Positions 11,717-22,560 of a stretch of DNA of 64,000 bases are shown one piece after another (the first letter of the stretch is position 1; the number at the start of each line of letters is the position of its first letter). The stretch covers positions 667,004-731,003 of the forward strand of contig JAVSML010024320.1 in NCBI GenBank assembly GCA_038503035.1, given 5' to 3'. A program made the position numbers and the translations under genes. Source of the DNA: Crocodylus rhombifer (taxonomy: Eukaryota > Chordata > Crocodylia > Crocodylidae). The notes beneath the pieces were generated by a model that was not told where the DNA came from, did no database searches, and worked only from the letters and a program-made list of their open reading frames with translations.

Positions 11717-12343
11717 TAGGGGTGTGCAAAGCAGGCCCTATTCAATTCAGAATCGGCCCGAATCAGAGACAGTGATTCAGTTCGTTGATTTGGATCACTG
11801 TCCCTGATTCAATTCAGCCAAATCCAAATCTGAAGATTTGATAATGATGCAGAGAATCAGCGATTCAGACATAGACACAGCTATCAATGTTTCTTCTACA
11901 TACCTCGAGGTACCAGCATGGCTTGTGAATGCTGCGATGCTGGGGCAGATGGAGCATCCCACAGGAGTGCAGGGGGCCCTCCACCTGCTCGGCAGCGAAC
12001 ATGGAAATCGACTGGAACTACTTCTGGTCCACCTCCAGGTCCACCAGGAAGCACATCGGGGGGGGGCCTGCACCCCACCCTGGCTTGGCAATCAGCCACC
12101 CCAGCATCACAGCATTCACAAGCTGCCTGCTACCTAGAGGTATGTAGAAAAAACATTTAAAGCTGGGTCTATATCCAAATCGCCAAATCTTTCAGAATCT
12201 CTCTGAATGAATTCAGAGGATTCCAGTTCAATTTGGAGAGATTAAAGGGTCCTCTGATTCAGTTCAGATTTGGAGATTCGGCCATCGAATCAAGCCAAAT
12301 CTTCGCTAAATCAAACCAAGGAACGAAGGTGCACACAGCCCTA
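11717..12343. mobile_element. Nonautonomous Ac-type hAT foldback element
   Basis: The terminal repeats are 'taggggtgtgcaaagc' at the left and the reverse complement of 'gcacacagccctа'-type sequence at the right (12,331-12,343). The target duplication is ctgaccaa at 12,344-12,351 and ctgacaa at 11,710-11,716, where one c has been lost from the left copy. It fits the Ac-type hAT pattern nTnnnnAn. Both halves are built from diverged GATTCAG/GATTTGG words and are inverted relative to each other. An inner inverted pair at 11,897-11,944 and 12,099-12,147 is about 48 bp long. There is no transposase, so it depended on another element for movement. Confidence 0.82.
11897..12147. repeat. Inner inverted-repeat pair of the hAT element
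   Basis: The left arm at 11,897-11,944 (tacatacctcgaggtacc..., ending in gatgctgggg) is matched in reverse complement by 12,099-12,147 (ccccagcatcac... ending in aggtatgta), with few mismatches. The surrounding 'atgtttcttctaca/tgtagaaaaaacatt' extends the symmetry, so the pair belongs to the whole foldback and is not an independent insertion. Confidence 0.8.
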
Positions 12344-13330
12344 CTGACCAATCTGATTTCCTTCTAGGACAAGGGGATAGGTTCTGTGGAAGTACGGAGA
12401 GCAATGGATGTGATATACCTTGACTTTAGCAAGGTTTTTGAGCCTGTCTCCCAGAGCATTCTCATAACAAGCTGAGTAAATACAGACCAGCTAAAAGTAT
12501 TGTAGGGTGAATACATAACTGTTTGGATCATCATGCTCAATGTGTAGTCATCAATGGCTCAATGTCTAGTTGGGAGGAGGTATCAAGTGGGGTTTCCCAG
12601 GGGTCTCTTTTGGGTTTGGTATTGTTTAACATCTTTATTAATGATTTGGATGATGGGATTGAGTACACATTTAATAAATTTGTAGATGACATCAAGTTGG
12701 ATGGAGTTGAAGATACTCCAGAGATTGACCTAGGATTCAGAATGACCTGAATAAACTGGAGAAAAAATCCACAGGCAATCAGATGAGGTTGAACAAGAAC
12801 ATGTACAAAGTCCTGCACTTGGGACAGAATAATTGCATGAATAAATACAGATTGGAGAATGACTAGCTCAACTGCAGTACTGCAGAGAAAGACCGGGGGG
12901 TTACAGTAGACCATAAGCTGAATACGAACCAACAGTGTGCTTTTGTTGCCAAAAAGGCCAACAGAATACCAGTTTGTATTAGCAGAAGTGTCATTTGCAA
13001 ATCAAGGAAAGTGATTTTTCTGATCTGTTAAGCATTGGTACAGCCTCACTTGGAGTACAGTGTTCCGTTTTGGACCCTGCACCTCAAGAAGGATACATAC
13101 TGTTTAGAAATGGTTCAGCAGAGCCCTGGGAGGAAAAGACTTAGGAGAAAAGGCTGGAAGAATTAGGGTTATTTAGTCTGGAGAAGAGAAGACAGGGCAG
13201 ATTTGATAACAGTCTTCAAATACCTGAAAGAATACAGTAAAACTAAAGAAGGCTGTTACCCATCGCTGGAAACTAAGAATGGATTGCACTTGGAGGAGTT
13301 AGGACAGGACTCAAAGGACAGGTAGCTGGA

Positions 13331-14825
13331 CTGTCAATTCCAGCTTTCAGGAGATAATGCTGGGCAGGAAGGTCTATACCCCCAACAGTGAATCTGGAGC
13401 CCATGAGATTGAATGGCAATCCCTAGGCAACCTGTTTAGGTTTAAGAGGCTTAAAACACCTGGAGATCCAGTGGCTTGGTCCCATGAATAATCTGGTGAG
13501 TAACAAACAGTAGCAGTCGGCCTGATGTCACAGTGCAACACTTAAACAGAGGTTAATAAATGATGTAAAAGTATTCTCCTGCTCACAGTCCTACTCCTCT
13601 GGATAAATTTGATCAATGCAAGTGTTCTAATAATGCAAGTATTCCTGCTTGCAGTTCATTGGCTGTGTGAACTGCCATTCTTTAGATGGGTGGGAGAGTT
13701 ATATGGATGGATTCTGTGAGCCAGATTCTCATCTCAGTAGTGGATATCAAGAATATTACCATTGAAATGAATAGTGTAATACTAGAGTTAATCTGGCAGG
13801 AGAGGAGAATCCAATCGTACATCATCAGTTCTGTAGAGTCACCAGCTTGCCTCTGTCAGTGAATTATACTCTGACTAAAAACTGTTGTCAAGTTTTGACT
13901 TCCCTTATAGATTCTCTAATACTACAGTGCCAAATGCATTCTACCACTGGTGTTTACTGACTTGTCATTTCACTGATTGGCCTGGTCTTCATCTGTATCT
14001 TATGGAGGAGAAACATCTTATCTTGAGGAACAACAAACTAAGGAAAGCTAGAAATTTATTTTTAATTCAAAATGTGATAAAAAATTGCTACACAAATATT
14101 GTGTGTGGTCTTCTGTTTTCTGTAGGGTAAGGGCTTTGGAGATCTAAGGGTTTTGTTATATATTAATTTTAGGCGGCTTCTGGACCTCTTAACCCTTGGA
14201 TTTTCCACGCATTAACACCTGAAACTGGTTTTAAGCACAATGTAGATGTCTTAAAGTTATGCCACTCCTTGACAGTTTCTCTCTGATCTGTGTACCCAGC
14301 TTATGTTCCATTAATGTGTGGCCATTCCCCACAGATGAGCCAATCAAGTTGCAGTCCTCCTGCATGCCAGGATTCAGTGTCCCCTCTGCCACCCTCCTGT
14401 TCTGTGTGGATAAGCTTTCCACCCCTGAACTCTTCCCAAGGGGCAGTTCTGACACCAACCCAAATCCTACTCCAACCCCTGGGGGTGTGACCTTCCCACA
14501 CCCAGGGGTCTAACCCCATGCAAACAATCTGCAGAGCACATGCCCACTATCCAGGTCACAGGACATGGATGGGTCCAGGAGTGGTGTCTAGGGAGGATGG
14601 TGGGGAACAAGATAGGGGGCCAGATTGGGTCCCCTGACCTGGGGCTTCCTTCCCAGGGCAGAGGCAGTAGCACCTCCAAAACCACCCTTCCACACCACCC
14701 CCATCTCCCAGCCACCCAGGGAAGCATGACCAGCACCCCCCACAGCTCAATCCCATTTGACCTTCTTTAATTTACCACCTCTTGATTTCTTTTTAATTTT
14801 CTTTTTTTACTTACTTTTATTTTGA
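13331..14825. other. Non-coding stretch, GC-richer from 14,300 to 14,750
   Basis: No gene is supported. The ORFs of 60-90 codons at 14,231-14,770 overlap on both strands in a C/G-rich patch, which points to composition and not coding. The patch may be an unrecognised repeat. Confidence 0.4.
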
Positions 14826-15252
14826 GGAAGTTGGGTGAGGCTGAGGGACAGGAAAGACTTGGGGAACTAGGCTTATTTAGTCCTGACAAGAGAAGACTGA
14901 GGGGGGATTTAATAGTAACCTTCAACTACCTGAAGGGTGCTTCCAAAGAGGATGAAGCTAGACTGTTCTCAGTGGTGGCAGATAACAGAACATGAAGCAA
15001 TGGTCTCACATTGCAGCAAGGGAAGTTTAGGTTGGATATTAAGAAAAACTCTCACCAGGAGGGCAGTAAAGCACTGGAACAGGTTACCCAGAGAGGTTGT
15101 GGAATCTCCATCTTTGGAGGTTTTTAAGACCTGACTAGACAAAGCCTTGACTGGGTTGATATAGTTGGGATTGATCCTACTTCGAGCTAGGGGTTGGACT
15201 AGATGACCCCAAGGTCCCTTCCAACCCTAATTTTCCATGAATCTATGATTCT
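14826..15252 (+). mobile_element. CR1 LINE 3' fragment
   Basis: It starts in the CR1 C-terminal coding region ('cttatttagtcctgacaaga', 'gaagactgaggggggattta') and continues through 'ggttggatattaagaaaaac' and 'gaggttgtggaatctcc'. It ends with the CR1 3' UTR 'ggttggactagatgacccc', 'cccttccaaccctaattttc' and 'catgaatctatgattctg'. This is a textbook-style 5'-truncated copy, moderately diverged. Confidence 0.93.
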
Positions 15253-15733
15253 GTTATTTAATCCTTTATTTCAGTACTGTTCCCTCACCCACATTTCCTT
15301 TCCATCTCCCATTTCATTACCCACTCCCATCCCCTTAAGTCTCTGCCTCCCAGCTCTATGTTCCTGCCCCCGTCCCCAACCCATCTCTCACACCCTCCAT
15401 CTAGGGCAGGGATAGAAGCCTGTCCTGACTCACCAGGCCTACAGTGCCAACTCACAGTTGTAGCTCCTAGTCAGGCCCCTGACCTCCAGCCATCTAGTGC
15501 CAAATCACAACTGTGCAGGTGGGGGGACAGTCAGAGCAGATTTTTAGCCTTAAGGTGTGACTGCTCCATACTGGAGCTAGCATTAATACAGATCAACATT
15601 TGAGCAGCATAAAGTGCAATGTACAACAAGGCCCTAATTGTATAGGTGTACAAGGGACTAAAGTGCTCCAGAATGAATAGAAAGAGAGAACCTGTTTATA
15701 GCCCAAAATTAATTATTACACCCTTCTACTCAG
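15253..15733. other. C/T-rich non-coding stretch
   Basis: Pyrimidine-rich sequence at about 15,290-15,410 gives spurious ORFs. Nothing recognised. Confidence 0.4.
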
Positions 15734-16009
15734 TGGGTGCATCTACACATCATGCTACATCACCATAGTGATATAGTACAACATAGCAACCATGTGTATC
15801 TACACATCACTGGCAGCTACTTTGTCCTAGCGGCACACTCCCCTGTTTTAGCGCACTGCTATGGTAAAGTAGCAGCTAAAAATAAACATGCGCTGCATGT
15901 ACAGTGCAGTATGGGCGGTTACTGAGCCATGCTTTTGTACTTCCAGAAGAAAGTAATAAAGCAAAGTGCAATAACAACATCACCATAGGGTGATGTGTAG
16001 ATGCGCCCA
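15734..16009. mobile_element. Nonautonomous DNA element with CATCTACAC ends
   Basis: Terminal inverted repeats: the left 'tgggtgcatctacacatca' at 15,734-15,752 matches the reverse complement of the right 'tgatgtgtagatgcgccca' at 15,991-16,009, with 18 of 19 positions identical. The interior has further inverted words around 'catcaccata' and 'agcagctactt/aaagtagcagct'. It has no coding capacity. I could not identify the target duplication, so the superfamily is open. Confidence 0.7.
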
Positions 16010-16084
16010 GCATAGTGTTCTGCTCCTTCTAGTGGTGCCTGGGATGCTACACATAGAGAGTTGATGTACCTGTTCCAGCCTTTG

Positions 16085-16185
16085 TTACCAGTAGTCTTTT
16101 AGGTCAGGCAATAGAGGCCAGTGTTTTAGAACCAGAAGTTCCAGGTTTAATTCCTTCTGCTGTTTGTCACAAATTTCCAGATTCA
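16085..16185 (+). mobile_element. Possible tRNA-like SINE fragment
   Basis: A B-box-like GGTTTAATTCC ('ccaggtttaattccttc') follows 'caatagaggccagtgtttta', in the manner of the degenerate tRNA-like SINEs elsewhere in the window. Weakly supported. Confidence 0.3.
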
Positions 16186-18629
16186 CAATATTAAAAATGG
16201 TGGCTGTAGCAGCGTCCATCTTCTCCTTGCTCCAGGTGTAACACTGTCTGGACTCTCCACTCCATTCTAACCTTCCTTTCTCCACAAGTCTCCACACTTA
16301 TTTTGCCTGCCACTTCTAGAAAGTCTAATTGACAGAGTATAAGGTCTTACTGGGTCTCTTGGTATGCTATTTCCTTTGTTTGGCCTTTCTGCTTAGCGTG
16401 TCTTTTTCATCTTGTTGCCTATCTCTGTTGGATTTCTACCCACCTGGTAAGTCCTCCAGTCTCTTTCCCAATCCTAGTCTAATCCCCTACTCTTCACACT
16501 TCTTATTCCTTCTGGATAGACCCAGCACCAGGCTGGACCTCCTTGCAGCCTGCTAGGTCTTACTCTGTTTTCCTCAGGCTTATCCCTAGTTAATTCCCCT
16601 TGGTCCAGCAGGAGCTCTCTCCTTCTCCATGCTCAGTACCCTTCTGTCCTTGATAAGTCTCTTCCTTGAAGGGCTCCACCCTTTGTCCCCCATAATGGGA
16701 AATAAAAGGGTCCCATTAAAGTGGCCATCTATAGAATTTAGTTTGTTGAAACTGTAAAGCTTGGGATAACTTTCCTTGGGTAGAGATAGTATATACTTCA
16801 CACTACTAGAGGGAGACAGTGTCACATTGAGTGGGTGGGAGAGTCACAGTCAACATTTTCTTTAAATGAAAAGCCAGGTTATTGGCTACATTTATGTTGT
16901 TTTCCTAATTGGCCTCTAGCGTCACATTTTCAAAATCCAAATAATAGTAAATGGGCATATCCTTGTAGTCCTTTTTCCCTGCTTATAACTATAATATTTT
17001 AAAATTCAGAGAATTGTCCCTAATATTTTACAACATCCTGGAGCACCACATGAGTCACCTCCTATTTAATCTTTGTCTCCCCATTTGTTTGCCTAGTTCC
17101 AGGTCTGAGAATAAACAAATAACATCCTAAATCAAACGAGTGCTATGAGGATAAATTCATTAGTGTTTGCAGAGTGTTTGGATTAAATGGCGAGATGGCA
17201 CAGAAAATTCTGTACAGACAAAATAAAATCCAGACCTAATATAGAGAGATGCAGCTCTAGTAGTGTGAAATCAGTGGAAATGTCCTCCAGCGCTTCAGGT
17301 TGGAATTTGGCTCAACACAGTTAGTTCCTGACATTTAGCTGCAATAGAAGTACATCTTTGCATTTGAATTAGACAGTCATGATAGTGAAAAGTAAAGAGT
17401 ATTTATCTGTGCCGTTGATGAAAGATAAGTCAATTGCAATTCTGGTTCCATGATGGGTGGCTAGGACCTGCTTTGAGTGACACTCCCATTGCAAAAACCA
17501 TCCAGGGATCATTCCTCGGTGTGAGCCAGCAGTCATTATGGAACTGTGCCCAAGCAGTCATTTAGTAGGCAGATGATGGGGGCAAAACTGAGTTTATAAA
17601 GCCTAAGGAGACCTGGAAGTGCTTTTGGATATCAAAGCAGACAGCTGGAACCTGCTCTGAAAGTCCAGGATTAGATATATTGTCCAGACTCTTCTTGCCC
17701 TTTAGCTCTAATTTTAGTTCCCATCGCTTCCAATGTGTGCTCTCCAGGCACTGACTGCCAGGCTGACATTTTCTGTCTGCAACACTGGTGGCTTGCTTGT
17801 TGCCATTTGGAAACCCCAACCGGCTTTGTGATTGAGCTAGGCCATGTGGTTGACAGGTTTGTATATGCAGCTGGCTGGGGTATGTAGGAAGCACTGGTGA
17901 CAGCTACCAGGACCATGAAGACAAAACAAAAAGGAGTTCTGGCAGGCTAAGAAGCAAGTGAAGAGGCCTCTGCTTTGGGCTTGGGGCTTGAGGATACAAT
18001 GGGATGGGGGTAGATCTGGAAATGGTTGGACAGGGAAACAGAGATCCTCCACTTTTCCTCAGGACAAAGTGGGAAGAGCAGGTGAATGTGTGATATCACA
18101 GGGAAGAAAAACAGGAAGGTTAAAATCAGGAAAAAGGTCAGGAAGAGGGGAGAGAGAAATGCAGAAAAAGAGAATGGATGTTGTGTAAACCAGCATCAGC
18201 AAAAATGGTTCCAAGGAGCCAGGCCTTGCCCTTGGGGGGGCAGGGTGTAGGCAGGCAAATCATGTTTTCCTTCCTGGTTATAAGCATTAATACTGCAAGA
18301 GCTACATACTGCACATTTATCTACAAAGTTTGGGCCACATTTTCCATGGGCCTCCATCAGTTCGAGTAGTCAGCAGCACACTGGGGAAGGGGTGTGTGCA
18401 CATACGTGTGTGCATACATGTGCACTATTCTAGTGGATTCCTGTTGGATTAGAGATTTTACGTAGATGCTGTAGGTATTCACTGTTAGTGAAAACAGGAC
18501 ATCCTGCTAATCATCACCAAATACAGAGACGTAACCACCTTAATAACTTCTCCACTAGGTACAAAGAAGCATTGCCTTGTGATCATATCACTTGACTAAA
18601 GCTAACTCAGCATGAAAGAATTTCTTCCC
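16186..18629. other. Non-coding stretch without a recognised element
   Basis: This 2.4-kb interval looks unique. A 110-codon minus-strand frame at 17,562-17,894 and an overlapping 81-codon frame have no recognisable domain. A CA/TG-rich alternating patch lies at 18,390-18,425. No exon is supported. Confidence 0.45.
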
Positions 18630-18765
18630 ACCCCTGTTCTGCCTGTGTAAAGTAGAATATAATAGCACTTCCCTTGTCTATTTAGATTGAAAGATCTGTG
18701 TGGCAGAGACTTTCACACTGTCTTTATGCAATGACTAGTACCACGAGTTTGTATTCTGTTAGCCT
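18630..18765 (+). mobile_element. MIR-type SINE tail
   Basis: 'atagcacttcccttgtctat' followed by 'ttgaaagatctgtgtggcag' and 'agactttcacactgtc' matches the same old SINE tail seen at 2,125-2,365 ('gtaa...ttgaggcaagggctgtc'). 5' truncated. Confidence 0.55.
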
Positions 18766-19266
18766 CCCATGCATTCAGAATTTGGAAAAATTTTTTGGAA
18801 CTGAATAAATGTCATAAATTTGTCTGGGCTCTGGATCTGCCTGATATCTCTTTTGACCACATCAGACCCCAAAAGGATATTTGTAAGTAATTTGACATTC
18901 ATCTGTGTTACGCAGTGAACCTTAATGAAAACTTTACACTGTCTACCAGACCTTAGTTGTGGATCATGGAGGACAAATCTGGACAAAAGGAAATGGCTGG
19001 CGAAAGAGGGAGCACCTTCAGTTCACAAAGGGATTTATAGCTAGTTTAGTTCCCCATGGCAGATTTCAATGTGAAAATGAACTTTTTTTAAGCGTTCTGA
19101 AACTGGACCAGCCATACAACTCATATATCCACACAGATTTATGCCTAGACAAGGCATGAATCTCTCTAAACCATAGGGCCGCCATATGTTTGTTAATATA
19201 ACCATAAGATACAAACATGTAAAACAACCAAATAACTTCTGTCTGGTATCCCACTCTTTTTCAGAG
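18766..19266. other. Non-coding stretch without a recognised element
   Basis: Nothing supported. Short ORFs on opposite strands overlap at 19,066-19,159. Confidence 0.4.
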
Positions 19267-19677
19267 GTTTAAGCCAGGACTTCATTTATTTATTAATTTG
19301 TGCAATTTATATGATGCTCTTCCCAACAAAGGCTCAGGGCGGCTTACAGTAAGAGAACAGAATCATTATAAAACAGGAGACTAACAAAAGAAAAATGAGT
19401 GACAAGAAAACAAAACAAATTAAAAGGGGAATTAGAATATCAACATAAAAAGTGACCCACTTAGCAATGCCTTGGCCTAGTTTTGTTGCTGAACACCTGC
19501 CCAGACTGGAAGGTCTTACAGCACTTCCACAAGATGTCCAGGCTTGGGCTCTGGAGGGCCTCAAGACAGATGGAGGTCCAGAGCTGGTATGCATCTGGCA
19601 AGAATGACCTCCCACATATTTTTGCCAAGTGGACTTGGCATACTGTAGGAGGCTGCCATACTGTGTAGAAGGTTGAT
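19267..19677 (-). mobile_element. Non-LTR retrotransposon 3' tail (not CR1)
   Basis: On the minus strand this ends with 'ctgtaagccgccctgagcc', then 'ataaattgcacaaattaata' and short 'aataaat' repeats at about 19,275-19,300. I recognise this 3' UTR and tail style from L2/Vingi-like LINEs of reptiles. Upstream on the same strand (19,450-19,640) are short readable pieces without a diagnostic motif. The family and the inner boundary are uncertain. Confidence 0.5.
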
Positions 19678-19945
19678 TTTTGGGGACTCCCAACCATGAT
19701 GCCAGAGCCCCCAACCATGGAGTTCAGGCTGGGAGATAAGGGTCTCCCAGCCTGAGCCCTATGACCCTGGAGCTCAGGCTGGTAGAGATTAACATCTCCC
19801 AGCAGTGGCCCCGAGGCTGCGGAGCTGATGCTAAGAGATAAGAGTCTCCCAGCCCCCACTCCCTGGTTACAATGACAAAGTGGGAGCTGGGAGATAAGGA
19901 TCTCCCAGCCCCCATTTCCCAATCATGATCTGAGAGCAGGGCGTT
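19678..19945. repeat. Hairpin minisatellite, about five units of 50-56 bp
   Basis: Each unit contains a small inverted repeat, clearest as gggagataagggtctccc at 19,731-19,748 and gggagataaggatctccc at 19,889-19,906. Intermediate copies lie at 19,781-19,800 and 19,833-19,850, and a worn one lies near 19,681-19,690. Unit starts are spaced 50, 50, 52 and 56 bases apart. Between hairpins the text varies around 'cagcctgagccctatgaccctggag'. The overlapping 126-153-codon minus-strand frames are by-products of this array. Confidence 0.75.
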
Positions 19946-20095
19946 TGGAGCTCCCTGCTGGCAGGGAAGGGGGACAGAGTCCCTGCCTGGGCTCCTGTGG
20001 CAGAGCCTGTCCCAGCAGCAGGCAGTTCCCCGGGGGCAGGGAGCAATCTCCCACCCCTGGTGGATGGCTGACAGGGAGCAGATATTGCTTCTGGT

Positions 20096-20288
20096 CAGGT
20101 GTCTACACAAACCCTACAGCACCAGAACTAATGCTGAGTAAAATTGCTGCTTGCATTTGCAGGTAGCAAATTTACTTGATATTGGGGACATTTACTGAGA
20201 AGTAAGCATGTGCATGTGTAGATGCACATGCTTACTGCAGAATAAACTATGCTAATGTTAAGTTAAGCATCTCATGTAGATGTGCCCA
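20096..20288. mobile_element. Possible CATCTACAC-type short element
   Basis: The right end 'catgtagatgtgcccag' is the reverse complement of the tgggcacatctacatg-type terminus seen at 15,734. The left end near 'aggtgtctacacaaaccc' is a poorer match. Interior words 'agcatgtgcatgtgtagatg' and 'cacatgcttactgc' form a further inverted pair. Confidence 0.45.
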
Positions 20289-20664
20289 GTAGGTGGGAGA
20301 TGTCCACTCCATATATGTGGATGGCAAATTCAGCCATTTTTTCTGGGTGTTCAAAACCAGAGCCTTAGCCTTTTATACAGGGGTAAATCTGAACTGACCC
20401 AGATTCAGACTTCCCTAGCATCTGGGAGTATGGAGATTTATTTAGTAAAGGAAGAGAAAGGGTGACTCATATGGTGGAGTATACGATGTGGGGGTAAAAT
20501 TACAGTTTTAAACTGGATGACTTTTGTAGTTTCCTAGGTAATTTCATCACACGTTAGAATTAGTGCATACCAGCAAAGTCACTCCTCTCCAGTACCACCT
20601 CGGGTACCTTTCTGGTTGCCACCACTGCAGCACTTGGGTCATGACACATGAGTAGAAAGCAGAA
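20289..20664. other. Non-coding stretch without a recognised element
   Basis: Nothing recognised. Confidence 0.4.
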
Positions 20665-20733
20665 TTGATTACCACCTTGTAGACTAACCAAAGTAGGAGG
20701 TGTGTGTGTGTGTGTAGTTAGTCTGAAGTACTA

Positions 20734-20782
<49 letters not shown>

Positions 20783-20810
20783 ATCACCAATATAGATCAT
20801 CATGTGATCT

Positions 20811-20878
<68 letters not shown>

Positions 20879-21015
20879 GGAGAGGGAGAGATCACATGAT
20901 GATCTATATTGGTGATTATATATATACAACAAGCTTTCATGAGTGGAGACTCCCTTCATCAGATGCTGCCTTTTAGTTGACTTCAAAATAACACGGCTAA
21001 CTATGTATCTTGACT
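20665..21015. mobile_element. SINE-like foldback element invaded by microsatellite
   Basis: The left part 'accaccttgtagactaacc' and the right part 'agctttcatgagtggagact', 'cttcatcagatgctg' and 'aacacggctaactatg' are recognisable pieces of a widespread vertebrate repeat whose copies carry 'agctttcgtgggc...cttcatc' and 'aacacggct'. Between them lie a GT run (20,700-20,715), a CT run (20,736-20,765) and a long palindrome (20,773-20,926). It is related in style to the element at 39,432-39,751. Confidence 0.6.
20773..20926. repeat. 154-bp near-perfect palindrome of (TA)n and (CT/GA)n
   Basis: The two 77-base arms are reverse complements about a centre between 20,849 and 20,850. I checked them base by base and found one mismatched pair (20,841 against 20,858). 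From outside in, each arm is a TA run, a unique block (taatcaccaatatagatcat on the left at 20,781-20,800, inverted at 20,899-20,918), a CCCTCTCC patch, a CT run and a central TA run. Such a structure can form a cruciform. It explains the SLSLSL...YIYIY...RERERE frame at 20,684-21,067. Confidence 0.97.
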
Positions 21016-21069
21016 CATGAGGAGAAAACCAGCTTGGGTCCTGTACACAGAATAGAAGGAAAAACACTA

Positions 21070-21145
21070 ATGTCCAGATTTACAAAGGTATTTAGGTGCC
21101 AACCCCCCACTTAAATTAATAGGAGTTAGATGCCCAAGGACCTTT
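21070..21145 (+). repeat. Ancient palindromic reptile/bird repeat, one half
   Basis: 'ccagatttacaaaggtattt' then 'aggtgcc' and 'aattaataggagttagatgc' is one half of a familiar old repeat built around 'aagtcaatgggagttaggcgcc'. Function unknown. Confidence 0.45.
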
Positions 21146-22077
21146 CTCCACTTTAGGCCTGAAGCTGGGACATGGGAAGGATTGAGAAAGTGAGATGGCA
21201 GTTTCAATTTTGCAGTAAAAATAGAAATGATTATACTAAGATGATAAATTGTTTTCTTTGGGTTAAAATAGTGCTGGAAAAGTTTTTTTCTGTCTGCTTC
21301 TTGACATTTCCCTGTTCCTGTAGGAATTCCCATTTAGCCTAATTAGGCTCTGTTTCTTCTTCATTTGGGCTCCATAACTCATTAGCTTCCAGCTGGGCAA
21401 TGCATGATTCTAAGATGTCTAATTACCTTCTTCTCACAGACATCCTGACCGCCTCTGGTCAAAAAAATGCTGATCTATCTAGTCCCTTCAGCTGATCTGA
21501 ACTGATCTTGAAAATAAGTCCCATCATTAGCCCCTTCTGATTTTGTCCATCATTTCCACTTATTTTCCCTGGCCAAGATCAAGATAAAAGATAACCATAT
21601 GCACAAGAAAATAAAGACATATGACCCAGAGTTAGCATCCTAAAAGGGAAGCACTCCTTGAGTCCATTGGTCTGGTTATACATTACTGAATTGAAGGCAG
21701 GTAGTGAAGACTGGCCTGGCACAAGGGCTATGGTAATTACATGGGCAAAAGTTTGTTAGGCGTCTACAGTGCCAGGGGTCTATAATTCGATTGCAGCTGA
21801 AAGTATTGGCCTGTGGCCTAGAACCACCCTGAGACTCATGACTGTTTATGAAAGCAAACACCAAAGTAAGAGTTAATAAGCAAATCTATATTATAAGCCA
21901 AATGTATGAACAATCATAACAACATGAATGAATCAACAACCATTGAACATAACACTATATACAATATGTACGGAGAGCAGTACTGGCCCCTTTGCATGCC
22001 TATACTGACTGAATAGTGTTTCAGGCCCCACTTTCTTTGGTTACCAACAGAAGTTCCCTTTTGGCTAGGAACAGCAG
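21146..22077. other. Non-coding stretch without a recognised element
   Basis: Nothing supported. Confidence 0.4.
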
Positions 22078-22430
22078 TTATATGTAAACTGAGTTAAGTG
22101 ATCTGAAACTGGTTTAAATCTGTAACAAAACAGAAGTTCAATGCCAAAAATGGCTAAAACTGGTTTAAGATAAACCTGGTTGGATATAGTATCAGACTTA
22201 ACTGATTTAGGTCGAACCAATTTATAGAACTTCTGTCCCAGACCCCTTCCTGGTTCAAATTAACTAACAGTCCCAGAACATCCCAGTCCCTACCTTGCTG
22301 CCTGGGGAGGGAGGTCGCGTGCACCACCGCCACTGCGCACCAGCCCCTTCCAGTGGGCTCAGCGCCTAGTGGCTTGCTGCCTGGTGGAGAGAGGCAGCAT
22401 GCAGTGCTGAGACTGCTTAAACTATGACCT
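22078..22430 (+). mobile_element. Partial Harbinger-like element
   Basis: The segment 'actggtttaaatctgtaaca' to 'cttctgtcccagaccccttc' follows, block for block, the left part of the complete element at 28,876-29,945 (for example 'gataaacctggttg', 'agtatcagacttaactgat'). The terminal repeat and right half are absent. A GC-rich interior follows (22,290-22,400) with two 'ttgctgcctgg' words, and then a CR1 fragment. Confidence 0.65.
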
Positions 22431-22560
22431 CCAGAACAGTGCTGGACACAGTACTCCAGCTGCGGCCTGACCAGTGCCACGTAGAGAGGGAGAATCACCT
22501 CCTTGGACCTGTTTGTGAAGCATCTATGGATGCACAACAAGGTGCCTTATTTCAGTGTTT
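22431..22560 (-). mobile_element. CR1 LINE internal fragment
   Basis: In reverse complement this reads CR1 thumb-region protein: CIHRCF...[22 protein letters not shown], the same region as 10,660-10,760. Both ends are truncated. It abuts the partial Harbinger-like element. Confidence 0.85.

Larger units (their letters stand above)
11660..13330 (+). mobile_element. Old CR1 LINE copy split by a hAT element
   Basis: CR1-like sequence leads into 'gagcaagtcatgcctgac', is interrupted at 11,717-12,343, and resumes with 'ctgaccaatctgatttcctt'. Downstream, a reverse transcriptase piece (12,523-12,750) reads [20 protein letters not shown] followed by FVDD at 12,679-12,690. The thumb and C-terminal homology runs on with stops until about 13,330. 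It is more diverged than the copy at 9.6 kb. The left and right ends are approximate, and the 3' UTR appears to be missing. Confidence 0.8.

Noticed and set aside
18390..18425. Alternating CA/TG runs (also at 1,675-1,750 and 22,580-22,615) as possible Z-DNA sites
   Set aside because: Too short and irregular to claim more than low-complexity sequence.
19334..20110. Three overlapping minus-strand frames of 126-153 codons
   Set aside because: They lie in a LINE tail and hairpin minisatellite; repeated Leu-Ser-Pro text follows the repeat period.
20684..21067. 127-codon minus-strand frame rich in Ser-Leu, Tyr-Ile and Arg-Glu repeats
   Set aside because: It is the translation of CT, TA and GA dinucleotide runs in the palindrome; not a gene.
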